Origin: V1-33 sp964523105
GTDB lineage: Bacteria > Verrucomicrobiota > Verrucomicrobiia > Verrucomicrobiales > V1-33
NCBI GenBank assembly: GCA_964523105.1
Contig: CAZFZN010000017.1
Coordinates: forward strand, 62,001-126,000
Reading direction: 5' to 3'
Length of the DNA: 64,000 bases
The translations under genes and the position numbers were made by a program. Positions 35,005 through 44,139 of the stretch are shown one piece after another; the stretch's first letter is position 1; every line of letters starts with the position of its first letter. The notes under the pieces were generated by a model, which worked only from the letters and a program-made list of their open reading frames with translations, did not search any database and had not been told where the DNA came from.

Positions 35005-36492
35005 CTAGCCGCCTTTCTTCTCGGAGGGGAGCCGGGAGACGAGGCGCAGGCTCACATTGACGCCCTCGAGCTGGAAGTGCGGCCGCAGATAGAACTGCGC
35101 ACGGTAGTAGCCGGGATTCTCCGGATCCGCCTGCACCTGCACCTCCGCGCCGGAGAGGGGATACTTCGCCTTCTGGCTTTCGGAGACGTTCGGGTCGCAC
35201 ACGTACTGCATGACCCAGTCGTTGAGGAAGGTCTGCATGTCATCGCGCTCCTTGAAGGAGCCGATCTTGTCGCGCACGATGCACTTCAGATAGTGGGCGA
35301 AGCGGCTCACTGCGAAGAGATACGGCAGGCGCGCGGAGAGGTTCGCGTTCGAGGTGGCGTCCTTGTCATCGTACTTGGCGGGCTTCTGCAGCGACTGCGC
35401 GCCGATGAAGGCGGCGTAGTCCGTGTTCTTCCAGTGCGAGAGCGGCATCAGACCGAGGCGCGCGAGTTCGTGCTCGCGGCGGTCGGTGATGGCGATTTCC
35501 GTGGGGCACTTCATGTCCACGCCGCCGTCGTCGGTCGGGAAGGAATGCACCGGCAGGTTGTCCACCAGACCGCCGCTTTCCACGCCGCGAATCTGGGCGC
35601 ACCAGCCGTTGAGCTTGAAGGCGCGGGTAATGTTGGTCGCCATGGCGTAGGCGGCGTTGGCCCAGCAAAAGTTGTGGTGGTCCGAACTGTTGGACTCCTC
35701 TTCGAACGCGAAGGCGTCGATCGGATTGTTCTTGGTGCTGTAGGGCAGGCGGGCGAGGTAGCGCGGCATGGCCAGCCCGACGAAGCGGCTGTCCTCGGAA
35801 TCGCGCAGGCTCTTCCAGCCGGCGTATTCGGCGTTGTCGAACAGCTTGGCGAGGTCGCGCGGATTCATCAGTTCCTGCCAGGTGTCCATGTTCATCAGCT
35901 TCGGGCTGGCCGCGGCGATGAACGGCGCGTGGGCGGCGGCGGCGATCTTGCTCAGATTGCGCAGCAGTTCCACATCCGGCGCGGTGTGGTCGAATTCGTA
36001 GTCGCCGATGATGGTGCCGAAGGGCTCGCCGCCAGGGGTGCCAAACTCCTCTTCGTAAATCTTCTTGAAGAGCGGGCTCTGGTCCCAGTTCGCACCGCCG
36101 TAGGCGCGCAGGCTGCGGTGCAGATCCTTTTTGGAGCAGTTCATCACTCGGATCTTCAGATCCGTGCCGGTCTCACTGTTATATACGAGACGGTGCAGAC
36201 CGCGCCACGAGCCTTCCAGCTTTGTCAGGTCCTCATGGTGCATGATGAGGTTGAGCTGCTTGGTCAGCTTCTTGTCGATCTCGGCGATGACGGCCTGGAT
36301 GTAGGTAATGGAATCCTGTTTGCCGACGGGCGCACCTTTGAGGGCTTCGGCGGCGAGCACGGCCACAGCGGAGCGCACGGCGCCTTTGGCTTCGTCGGTT
36401 TTGGGTTTGAACGACTTGTCGAGCAGTTGATCGAAATCGCTCAGTTCGATGGTTTCACCTGCGGCGGCGGCTTGTTCCTGGGCTTGGGGCAT
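35005..36492 (-). CDS. tssC: Type VI secretion sheath large subunit TssC (VipB)
   Basis: 495 residues, the usual length. Signatures: LEGSWRGLHRLVYNSETGTD, FGTIIGDYEFDH, FIAAASPKLM, FVGLAMPRYLARLPYS, ITDRREHELARLGLMPLSHW and the C-terminal GYYRAQFYLRPHFQLEGV. It assembles with TssB into the contractile sheath. It lies 39 bases downstream of tssB on the same strand. Confidence 0.97.
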   Translation of the reverse strand: MPQAQEQAAAAGETIELSDFDQLLDKSFKPKTDEAKGAVRSAVAVLAAEALKGAPVGKQDSITYIQAVIAEIDKKLTKQLNLIMHHEDLTKLEGSWRGLHRLVYNSETGTDLKIRVMNCSKKDLHRSLRAYGGANWDQSPLFKKIYEEEFGTPGGEPFGTIIGDYEFDHTAPDVELLRNLSKIAAAAHAPFIAAASPKLMNMDTWQELMNPRDLAKLFDNAEYAGWKSLRDSEDSRFVGLAMPRYLARLPYSTKNNPIDAFAFEEESNSSDHHNFCWANAAYAMATNITRAFKLNGWCAQIRGVESGGLVDNLPVHSFPTDDGGVDMKCPTEIAITDRREHELARLGLMPLSHWKNTDYAAFIGAQSLQKPAKYDDKDATSNANLSARLPYLFAVSRFAHYLKCIVRDKIGSFKERDDMQTFLNDWVMQYVCDPNVSESQKAKYPLSGAEVQVQADPENPGYYRAQFYLRPHFQLEGVNVSLRLVSRLPSEKKGG

Positions 36493-36531
36493 GGGATATA
36501 ATCGGAAAAGAGTTGAGGGACGGGAGCGGGA

Positions 36532-37053
36532 CTATTCCTCCGCGGGAGGCGCGGCGGCGCCGGTCACGGACTTCATCAGCGCGGGGTCGGCGAGCAGCTG
36601 TTCGATGAGGTTCTCCGCCTGGACGCGCCCGTCCATATACGTCAGGAGATTCGAGAGCTGAGTGCGGGCTTCGAGCAGCTTGCGCAGCGGCTCCACCTTG
36701 CGGGCGATGGCCTCGGGCGAGAAGTCCTCCATCTTGTCGAAAGTGATGTCGATGGCGAGGCGCTCCCCGCCTTCATCGGATCCGAGGGCGTTGGGAACGG
36801 AGAAGGCCACACGCGGCTTCACGTCCTTCATGAATTTGTCGAAGTTATCCATGTCCACTTCGCGGAACTTGCGCTCGGCCACGGGCGGAAGCGCCTCCGT
36901 CGGATTGCCGGAAAGATCGGCCATCACGCCCATGACGAAGGGCAGTTCGATCTTCTTTTGCGCGCCGTCCACGAACAGTTCGTACTCAATGTGAACCCGG
37001 GGCGCCCGGTTGCGTTCAATGAACTTGGTGCTGCTTTCAGATGGTTTAGGCAT
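36532..37053 (-). CDS. tssB: Type VI secretion sheath small subunit TssB (VipA)
   Basis: 173 residues from the ATG at 37053. Signatures: RAPRVHIEYELFVDGAQKK, PFVMGVMADLSGNP, KFREVDMDNFDKFMKDVKPR and EARTQLSNLLTYMDGR near the C-terminus, the helix recognised by ClpV in other systems. First gene of the minus-strand T6SS group and divergent from panB, so the group's promoter should lie in 37054-37231; the best match I see on that strand (TTGACC, 17 bases, CAGCAT) is weak. Confidence 0.96.
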   Translation of the reverse strand: MPKPSESSTKFIERNRAPRVHIEYELFVDGAQKKIELPFVMGVMADLSGNPTEALPPVAERKFREVDMDNFDKFMKDVKPRVAFSVPNALGSDEGGERLAIDITFDKMEDFSPEAIARKVEPLRKLLEARTQLSNLLTYMDGRVQAENLIEQLLADPALMKSVTGAAAPPAEE

Positions 37054-37231
37054 GGCGGGTGGTGGTTGTGCCGGATGCTGACGGTTGTCACCCCCAGGGT
37101 CAAGATTATTTTGTGTCAGAAAACGGGTGCCGGAGGCGGGCGGGCCGTCCTCCGGAAGACGCACCGCGCGTTTGTTTATTCTTTTCACTTTGGATTTCGG
37201 AAATCTTTTCATGGTGCCCGGAGAATCCCTC

Positions 37232-38017
37232 ATGCCCGCCGCCGAACTGACAGAAAAACTCGCCGCCTTTCGCGCGCTCAAGCCCGCCGGCCGCAGGGTC
37301 GTGATGCTAACCGCCGCCGACTATCCCGTGGCCCGTCTGCTCGACGAAGCGGGCGTGGACCTCATCCTCGTGGGCGACAGCATGGGCATGGTGACGCTCG
37401 GCTACCCTGACACGGTGGACGTGACTCTGGAGGACATGTGCCATCACACCCGGGCGGTGCGGCGCGGGGTGACCCGCACGCTCGTCGGAGGGGACCTGCC
37501 CTGGCATACCTATCAATCACCGCGGCAGGCCCTGGCCTCGGCGCGCGCCCTCGTGGAGGCGGGGGCGGATGCGGTGAAGCTGGAGGGCGGCGCGGCGATG
37601 CTGCCGCAGCTGGAGGCGATCACCGGAGCGGGCATTCCGTTCATCGGTCACATCGGCATGCTGCCGCAAAGTGTGCGTGAAGAGGGCGGCTACAAAAAGA
37701 AAGGCCGCACCGCGGAGGAGGCCGCGCGGCTGGTGGCGGACGCGCGGGCGCTCGACGCCGCCGGCGCCATTGCCATCGTGGTCGAAGGAACCATTCCCGC
37801 CGTGGCGCAGGAAATCACCGCCGCCGTGCAGTGCCCGGCCATCGGCATCGGTTCCGGCCCCGGCTGCGACGGCCAGATTCTCGTCACGGCGGACCTTGTG
37901 GGCGCGTTCCCGTGGTTCCGTCCGCCATTCGCCAAAGCCCGGGCCGATGTCGCCGGAGAAATCCTGCGCGCCGCGCGGGAATTCGCGGGCGCGGTCCGCG
38001 GTCCCGATGCCGCATGA
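37232..38017 (+). CDS. panB: 3-methyl-2-oxobutanoate hydroxymethyltransferase
   Basis: 262 residues from the ATG at 37232, which has GGAG seven or so bases upstream; the E. coli enzyme has 264. It transfers a hydroxymethyl group from methylene-tetrahydrofolate to 2-oxoisovalerate, giving ketopantoate for pantothenate and CoA synthesis. Conserved parts: VVMLTAADYPVARLLDEAG, ILVGDSMGMV with metal-binding D49, PWHTYQSP, GHIGMLPQSV and IVVEGTIP with catalytic Glu185. panC and panD are not in the window. Alternative start at 37211. Confidence 0.96.
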   Translation: MPAAELTEKLAAFRALKPAGRRVVMLTAADYPVARLLDEAGVDLILVGDSMGMVTLGYPDTVDVTLEDMCHHTRAVRRGVTRTLVGGDLPWHTYQSPRQALASARALVEAGADAVKLEGGAAMLPQLEAITGAGIPFIGHIGMLPQSVREEGGYKKKGRTAEEAARLVADARALDAAGAIAIVVEGTIPAVAQEITAAVQCPAIGIGSGPGCDGQILVTADLVGAFPWFRPPFAKARADVAGEILRAAREFAGAVRGPDAA

Positions 38018-38061
38018 GACCTTGAACACGCCGGCCGGCCTGTTAATCTGCCGCCCCCCGC

Positions 38062-39081
38062 ATGGCCGAAAACCCCAAACGCACTCAACTCATCGCCGGC
38101 ATCTTCGTGCTCTGCGGCCTCGTGCTGCTCGGCGGTCTGATTCTGGAATTCGGTCCGCTCAAGCACTGGCTGCGCCGGCCCTATACGATTTATGCCGTCT
38201 TTTCCGACGGCCAGAATCTCATCAAAGGCTCGCCCGTGCGCCGTGCCGGCTCTCAGATCGGAAAGGTCTCCAGTTCGCCCCAGCTGCTCACCGACCTCAA
38301 AGGCGTGCGCGTCTCTCTCGACATCTATCCCGAGTTCGAAATTCCCGCAGGCAGCAGCCTGGAAATCGTCACCATCGGACTCATGGGCGACTGCGCCGTG
38401 AACCTTGTCCCGCCCCCGCCGGGACAGGACACCGGGGAAATTGTGAAAGAAGGTGCCACGCTCCAGGGCAGCGGCAGCAACGATCTTACCACCGCCGCCG
38501 CGAAGGTCTCGGATGAAGCCGTCGTCGTGATGAAAGACATCCGCAGCGGCATCGCGAAACTCAACGAGACTATCGAACGCATCCAGACCGGACTCCTCTC
38601 CGAAGAGAACCTCCGTCACATTTCCGAGTCCCTCGCCAAAATCAACGAAAGCCTCGAAAAGTTCGACAACCGCGTCCTGTCCGAGGAAAATGTCATCGCC
38701 GTGCGCGACTCGCTCGCGCTGCTCAAGACCACGATGCAGAACGCCCACAGCGCCGCCGGCAAGGCCGACTCCGCCCTGACAAAAGCCGACAGCGCGCTCG
38801 CCAAGGCCGACAAAGCCATGGACCACCTCGGCCCGGGCCTCAAAGGTTTCTCCGGCGCCACCGCATCATTGGATGACGCCGCCAACGCCCTCGAGGCCCT
38901 GCTCAAGGAGGCCCGCTCCGGCCGCGGCGTCCTCTACGCCCTCCTCAACGACCGCGTGCTCGCGGACAATCTCGAGCGGCTCATCGAAAACCTCCGCCGC
39001 CACGGGGTGCTGTTCTACAAGGACAAAGCACCGTCCAGCCTGCCCCCGCCTGCCCCGCCGGCCACGGGCCGCCGCAAGTGA
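38062..39081 (+). CDS. MlaD-like (MCE domain) lipid-transport protein
   Basis: 339 residues. N-terminal membrane anchor at about 9-29 (IAGIFVLCGLVLLGGLIL), one MCE domain at about 38-120 (YAVFSDGQNLIKGSPVRRAG, then VTIGLMGDCAVNLVP), then a long helical tail with heptad-like repeats (KADSALTKADSALAKADKAM). MCE proteins form periplasmic hexamers and shuttle phospholipids between membranes with an MlaE/MlaF ABC transporter. Those partners are not adjacent, so they must be encoded elsewhere. 44 bases after panB; probably co-transcribed only by proximity. Confidence 0.9.
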   Translation: MAENPKRTQLIAGIFVLCGLVLLGGLILEFGPLKHWLRRPYTIYAVFSDGQNLIKGSPVRRAGSQIGKVSSSPQLLTDLKGVRVSLDIYPEFEIPAGSSLEIVTIGLMGDCAVNLVPPPPGQDTGEIVKEGATLQGSGSNDLTTAAAKVSDEAVVVMKDIRSGIAKLNETIERIQTGLLSEENLRHISESLAKINESLEKFDNRVLSEENVIAVRDSLALLKTTMQNAHSAAGKADSALTKADSALAKADKAMDHLGPGLKGFSGATASLDDAANALEALLKEARSGRGVLYALLNDRVLADNLERLIENLRRHGVLFYKDKAPSSLPPPAPPATGRRK

Positions 39082-39088
39082 GCGGGCT

Positions 39089-40261
39089 TCAAAGCCGGCG
39101 CACCCACCGAGCCATGTAGAAGCCATCCCAGCCGGTGGCGGCGCAGGAAATCCGCCTTTCCTCCTCAAATGAGAAGTCAGGGTGTTGCGCTGTGAACCAC
39201 GCGCGCTGCGTTTCGTTCTCGACGGAAAGCATCGAGCAGGTGGCATAGACGAGACTGCCGCCGGGCCGCACGAGTCGCGCGCTTCTTGTCAGGATTTCCC
39301 GCTGCAGCGCGACGGTCTCCGCGAGGGACGCCGCAGTGATGCGGTATTTCAGTTCCGGGTGCCGCCGCAGCGTGCCGGTGCCGCTGCAGGGCGCATCCAC
39401 AAGGACGCGGTGCGCCTCCGCGTGGAACCGGCTGAAGACTTCCGGGGCGGCCTCGTGCGTTGGCACGCGGACACCGGCGCGTGCGGCGCGGCGGCGCAGG
39501 GTCGAGAGCTTGCCTGGCACGGTGTCGAAAGCATGCAGTTCGCAGCCCGGCGCCAGCGCGGCGAGGTGCAGTGTTTTCCCGCCGGCGCCGGCGCAAACGT
39601 CGAGCACGATGTGGCCGTTCTCCGGCCTGACAAACGGCGCAATCTGCTGCGATCCGGCGTCCTGAATTTCGAACTTCCCGGACTGCGCGAGGTGCGACGG
39701 CAGCGCCCGGTCCACCCGCAGCGCCAGCGGTGCACCCGGCACCTCAACAGCGCTTATCCCCGCCGCTGCGAGTTCGCTGATGACGCCCGGCAGCGACGCG
39801 CACTGTGGATTGATGCGCAGAAAGACGGGAGCCGCCTGATTCAGCGCAGCCAGTTCCGCATCCCATCCTGGTTCGGCGGCGCCGAGCGCATCCAGTTCAT
39901 CGCTCACCGACTCGCGCACCGCTCGCGGTGCGGTTGTCAGGGATTGTTCGCGGGCCGCGAGCATTTCGGGCGGGATGTCAGGCCACGACGCCCAGTCCGG
40001 CCGCGGCAGCCCGCGCCGCATCCAGTGCACGCCCGCCAGCGCCCAATAGTCATTCGATTCCGCGAGATGCTCCAGCCTCCGCCGCCAGCGCACGACTTCA
40101 TAGACGGTGTCCGCAAAGAACGCCCGGTCCCGCGAGCCCCACTGCCGGTGCGCTCCCAGCGCCGCGCTTACGGCACGGTCCGCCGCCGCACCGCCGCGGA
40201 GGATTTCCTCCAGCGTCTGCACGCAGGCCTCCGCGAGATGCCGGTGGATTTTCCTGACCAT
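39089..40261 (-). CDS. RsmB/NOL1-NOP2-sun family RNA m5C methyltransferase
   Basis: 390 residues from the ATG at 40261. SAM motif I DVCAGAGGKT (221-230); motif IV DAPCSGTGTLRRHPELK with Cys292; motif VI YATCSM with catalytic Cys342. The two-cysteine arrangement is that of RNA 5-methylcytosine methyltransferases such as RsmB and RsmF. An N-terminal helical region (about 1-130) corresponds to the NusB-like domain of RsmB but is diverged. Target (16S C967 or other) is not certain. Convergent with the MlaD-like gene. Confidence 0.92.
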   Translation of the reverse strand: MVRKIHRHLAEACVQTLEEILRGGAAADRAVSAALGAHRQWGSRDRAFFADTVYEVVRWRRRLEHLAESNDYWALAGVHWMRRGLPRPDWASWPDIPPEMLAAREQSLTTAPRAVRESVSDELDALGAAEPGWDAELAALNQAAPVFLRINPQCASLPGVISELAAAGISAVEVPGAPLALRVDRALPSHLAQSGKFEIQDAGSQQIAPFVRPENGHIVLDVCAGAGGKTLHLAALAPGCELHAFDTVPGKLSTLRRRAARAGVRVPTHEAAPEVFSRFHAEAHRVLVDAPCSGTGTLRRHPELKYRITAASLAETVALQREILTRSARLVRPGGSLVYATCSMLSVENETQRAWFTAQHPDFSFEEERRISCAATGWDGFYMARWVRRL

Positions 40262-40351
40262 AAGCAGGCCCAGCGGACGGTCGGGCGGCCACCCGCGCAA
40301 CCGGCGAAAAACTTGACGCCGCCTCGCGCGTAGTGTGCCATTCTCGCTCCC

Positions 40352-42565
40352 ATGACTTTCCCCCGGCTCACCGGTCTGCTGTTTCTGTCCACGGCTGCTT
40401 TCACGGCCGCGGAGCCCGTGCCGTCGTTTCGTCACGACGTGCTCCCCATTCTCAGCAAAGCCGGCTGCAACAGCGGCGGCTGTCACGGCGCACTGGCTGG
40501 CAAGGGCGGGTTCCGGCTTTCTCTCTTCGGATACAATCCCGACGCGGACTGGATGGCGATCACCCGGGAATCGCGCGGCCGCCGCGTGGAATTGTCAGAC
40601 CCTGGCGCGAGCCTTCTCCTGACAAAACCGACAACCGCGCTGCGCCACAAGGGCGGCAAACGGCTGGAGGTGGACTCAGAGGACTACAAGATCCTCGCGT
40701 CATGGATCACCGCAGGCTGCCCGCCGCCGCGACCGGAGGATGCAGCCCTGACATCGCTGGAGATTTCGCCCGCGGAAAGTGCCCTGACCAAAGGGGAAAG
40801 CAAGCAGCTCACCGTGAAGGCGAAGTATTCCGGCGGCGGCGAACGCGACGTGACGCGATGGGTGAAATTCACTTCCGCGGACGAGAGCGTGGCGACGGTG
40901 AGCGAAGGCGGGCAACTGGAGGTGATCGGCCACGGTGAGGGCGCGGTGACGGCGTGGTTTTCCTCACAAATCGTGATCGCACGCGTGGTGTCGCCGTTTC
41001 CGCAGACGGTGCCGGATGAAGTGTACGCCGGCGCGCCGCGGGCGTCATTCATCGATGACCTCGTGCTGGAGCAGCTGCAAAAGCTCCGCCTCAAGCCCTC
41101 GCCCGCGGCGGATGATGCAACCTTCGTCCGCCGGGCGTTTCTGGATACGATCGGCCGCCTGCCCACTCCGGAGGAGGCGCGTTCATTCGTAAATGACTCC
41201 GCTCCGCAAAAGCACGAACGCCTCGCCGATCTGCTGCTGGCCCGGCCGGAGTTCGTGGACTACTGGACTTACAAATGGAGCGACGTGCTCCTGCTCACCG
41301 GCTCCAAGCTGCGGCCCGCGGCCATCGCGGCCTACTACGACTGGATTCGCGACCGCGTGGCGACCAACCTGCCGTGGGATCAGCTTGTCAGGGAAATCGT
41401 GACCGCACGCGGCTCGTCCACGGAAAACGGCGCGACGAATTTCTTCGCGGTGCATCAGGATCCGGAGACGATGGCGGAAAACGTGAGTCAGGCGTTTCTC
41501 TCGCTCTCCATCAACTGCGCCAAGTGCCACAATCACCCGCTGGAGAAATGGACCAACGACCAGTATTACGCCTTCGCCAATCTCTTCAGCCGCGTGCGCG
41601 CCAAAGGCTGGGGCGGCGACGCCCGCAACGGCGACGGCCAGCGCACGCTCTACGTCGAAGCCCGCGGTGAACTCATTCAGCCCCGCACCGGCAGGCCGCA
41701 GCCTCCCGCACCGCTCGATGCGCCGGCGCTGGACATGGACGACCCGCGCGACCGCCGCGAAGTCCTCGCGCAGTGGCTCACCGCGCCGGAGAATCCCTAC
41801 TTCACCCGCGCCGTGGCCAATCGCGTGTGGGCGAACTTCATGGGCGCCGGCATCGTCGAGAGCGTGGACGACCTGCGCGTCTCCAATCCCGCCAGCAACG
41901 AGAAGCTGCTCGCTGCCCTGGCCGATTATCTGGTGAAGCAGCGCTACGATCTGAAGTCGCTCATGCGGCTCATCCTCACGTCACAAACCTACCGCCGCAG
42001 CAGTGTCCCGTTGCCGGAAAACAGGGACGATCACCGCTATTACTCCCGCTTCTATCCGCGCCGTTTGGCAGCAGAAGTGCTCAACGACGCCATCACCGAC
42101 GTCACCGGCGTGCGCGATTCCTTTTCCGAAATCCTGCTCAACGACGGCTCCACGGAAAAGACAAGCTACCCGCCGGAAACCCGCGCGCTCCAGCTCAAGG
42201 ACAGCGCCGTGAAGAACTACTTTCTGAAAACTTTCGGCCGCAACGCGCGAGAGATCACGTGCGAGTGCGAACGCAGCAATCAGCCCAGCCTCGTGCAGGC
42301 CCTGCATCTCTCCAACGGTTCGACCGTGAACGAAAAACTCGCGGCCAAAGCCGGTCGCATCACGCAAATTCTCGCGACCGGCGCCGCGCCCGCCCGGATC
42401 ATTGCGGAAGCATATCAACTCTGCCTCAGCCGCCCGCCGACTGACGAACAGCGGAAGAAGTTCGAGGAAATCCTCGCCGCCGCAAAGCCGGAAGAGAAGC
42501 GCCAGGCGGTGGAGGATCTTTACTGGAGCCTGCTCACGAGCCGGGAGTTTTTGTTTCAGCACTGA
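40352..42565 (+). CDS. DUF1549/DUF1553 protein with N-terminal cytochrome-like and Ig-like domains
   Basis: 737 residues. Signal peptide (LTGLLFLSTAAFTAAE), then a planctomycete-type cytochrome c-like segment with GCNSGGCHGALAGKGGFRLS, a CX4CH rather than CxxCH motif; a BIG2/Ig-like domain (about 130-215, ISPAESALTKGESKQLTVKA); DUF1549 (about 230-415, ending in INCAKCHNHPLEKWTNDQYY with a CxxCH motif); and DUF1553 (about 470-690, RAVANRVWANFMG, MRLILTSQTYR, FYPRRLAAEVLNDAI). The family is a PVC hallmark of unknown reaction, often paired with a DUF1501 gene; no such gene is adjacent. Haem binding is inferred from the motifs. Confidence 0.93.
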   Translation: MTFPRLTGLLFLSTAAFTAAEPVPSFRHDVLPILSKAGCNSGGCHGALAGKGGFRLSLFGYNPDADWMAITRESRGRRVELSDPGASLLLTKPTTALRHKGGKRLEVDSEDYKILASWITAGCPPPRPEDAALTSLEISPAESALTKGESKQLTVKAKYSGGGERDVTRWVKFTSADESVATVSEGGQLEVIGHGEGAVTAWFSSQIVIARVVSPFPQTVPDEVYAGAPRASFIDDLVLEQLQKLRLKPSPAADDATFVRRAFLDTIGRLPTPEEARSFVNDSAPQKHERLADLLLARPEFVDYWTYKWSDVLLLTGSKLRPAAIAAYYDWIRDRVATNLPWDQLVREIVTARGSSTENGATNFFAVHQDPETMAENVSQAFLSLSINCAKCHNHPLEKWTNDQYYAFANLFSRVRAKGWGGDARNGDGQRTLYVEARGELIQPRTGRPQPPAPLDAPALDMDDPRDRREVLAQWLTAPENPYFTRAVANRVWANFMGAGIVESVDDLRVSNPASNEKLLAALADYLVKQRYDLKSLMRLILTSQTYRRSSVPLPENRDDHRYYSRFYPRRLAAEVLNDAITDVTGVRDSFSEILLNDGSTEKTSYPPETRALQLKDSAVKNYFLKTFGRNAREITCECERSNQPSLVQALHLSNGSTVNEKLAAKAGRITQILATGAAPARIIAEAYQLCLSRPPTDEQRKKFEEILAAAKPEEKRQAVEDLYWSLLTSREFLFQH

Positions 42566-42567
42566 GG

Positions 42568-44127
42568 CTACTTCATCTGCTCCACCAGCGACTTTGCCGC
42601 GGCGGCTTCCGGGGCGGCGGGGAATTTCTCGACGACTTCGTTGAGCAGTTTGACGGCCTGTTTGGGAAAGCCGTCGCGGCGGTAGGCGTCGGCCATGAGG
42701 AATTTCAGCCGGATTTTGTCGTCCTGAGCGGTGGCGGCTTTCTCGGCGAGCTTGAACCACTTTTCCGCCTTCACCCAAGAATTGCCTTCACCGGACTGTG
42801 CGTGCAGGGCGAGGAATTCATAAATGTCAGGGCTCTTCAGCTTTTCCGCGGCGCGCGCGAGGTTGGCATTCAATTCGTCGATCTGACCCGGCTCGCCCCA
42901 GCGCTGCATGGCGAGGCGGATGGCCTTGTATTCCGGGAACTTCTTTTTGTCGCCGGTATCGGGTCCCGCGGCGAAGGGCCGGTAGAGCGGATCGCCCAGC
43001 ACCGTATTCATCCACGACATCACCGGCGTCGCCATCCATGCGGCTTCGCCGAACGTGTAGCCCGCCAGCAGCCGGTCGGTCAGGACATCGAGGTAGGTCG
43101 TGTAGGAAAGATAGGGCTCGAAGACATTGCCGACCGTGGCGCAGGCGCCTTTGGCGAGGATGGGGCCGCACCAGTTGGTCTTCGGATTTTTGAGAGCCGC
43201 GGCGCTGAAGGAATGGATGTGCACGGCGACGGCGCCGCGCTGAAAGCGGAACGCGGGATTGAGGAACGGCCCGTCGGCGTGGTCCGTGTACCAGCCGAGA
43301 TAGACCGCGCAGTCGTTCACGGGAAAATTCTGCGCCAGGGTGGGCGCCCAGGTGTCGAGCACGACCGGCACGCCCTGACGCTGCAGCAGCCTGGCGGAGT
43401 TGATGAGCCAGTTTTCTCCCTGCTCGTAACCGCTGCCCGTCTTGCGCGCGAGGTCCACGTAAGCGCGGCCGTAAAGCCCCTCCTTTTCGACCGCCACGGC
43501 GTCGTCGATCATGCGTTTCGCCGTCGCTTTGTCAGGGCCGTCGATGCGTCCCACGAGAAACATCGGCGTCAGCGGCACGGCGGCGAACTCCTTGGCGTTG
43601 TTAAAGTAGGGATTGGCGGTGAAACCGGCGAGCGGCTTTTGCAGCACGCCCAGCGCGGCCAGTTCCGAATCCACGCAGGACGCATCCTGCTGGCCCGGCT
43701 GAGCGGGAATTTCCTGACCGGTTTTTGGATCCTTGCCGTGCGAGGTCTCCATGATCTTCAGCGGCACTCCCTGGATGATGACCAGCACCCGCATGATGGT
43801 CTTGATCGCCAGCAGGCCCTCTTTCGGGACCTGACCGGTCTCCCACCACTTGCGGGAATCGAACTCCGCACGGAGCGGATTTTCGATTTCATCCTGAAAC
43901 ACCTTCCGCGTGATCATCTCGCTGGTGGTGCATTTGAGGCCGACCAGATTCGCCTCCGGAATGCCGCGGACTTTGGCGTAATGTTTCGCCAGTTCCGCAG
44001 AGCCGGCGTCTTTGGCGTTATAGACCACCACCGTGGCCGGGCGGTAATCGAACGAGGGCTTCTCCTGGCCGCGGAGAGCGGCAGCGAGAAGGGGGAGAAG
44101 GAGAAAAAATCGCATCACGGAGGCCAT
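42568..44127 (-). CDS. TIGR03790 family exported protein with helical tail
   Basis: 519 residues. Signal MRFFLLLPLLAAALRG; either ATG (44127 or 44115) may be used. TIGR03790 landmarks: TVVVYNAKDAGSAELAKHYA, VRGIPEANLVGLKC, LLAIKTIMRVLVIIQGVPLK, MFLVGRIDGPD, GWYTDHADGPF and FHSFSAAAL-like HIHSFSAAALKNP, ending in NTVLGDPLYRPF. The last 110 residues are helical with a TPR-like pattern. The family is common in Verrucomicrobia and other environmental bacteria and has no known function. It is convergent with the DUF1549 gene and lies 12 bases after truA. Confidence 0.88.
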   Translation of the reverse strand: MASVMRFFLLLPLLAAALRGQEKPSFDYRPATVVVYNAKDAGSAELAKHYAKVRGIPEANLVGLKCTTSEMITRKVFQDEIENPLRAEFDSRKWWETGQVPKEGLLAIKTIMRVLVIIQGVPLKIMETSHGKDPKTGQEIPAQPGQQDASCVDSELAALGVLQKPLAGFTANPYFNNAKEFAAVPLTPMFLVGRIDGPDKATAKRMIDDAVAVEKEGLYGRAYVDLARKTGSGYEQGENWLINSARLLQRQGVPVVLDTWAPTLAQNFPVNDCAVYLGWYTDHADGPFLNPAFRFQRGAVAVHIHSFSAAALKNPKTNWCGPILAKGACATVGNVFEPYLSYTTYLDVLTDRLLAGYTFGEAAWMATPVMSWMNTVLGDPLYRPFAAGPDTGDKKKFPEYKAIRLAMQRWGEPGQIDELNANLARAAEKLKSPDIYEFLALHAQSGEGNSWVKAEKWFKLAEKAATAQDDKIRLKFLMADAYRRDGFPKQAVKLLNEVVEKFPAAPEAAAAKSLVEQMK

Positions 44128-44139
44128 AGTGTAACGGCT

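Noticed and set aside
28117..37053. Prophage or phage-tail-like (eCIS) cluster
   Set aside because: Hcp, TagJ/ImpE and TssF identify T6SS. No capsid, portal, terminase, tail fibre or eCIS-specific AAA gene is present.
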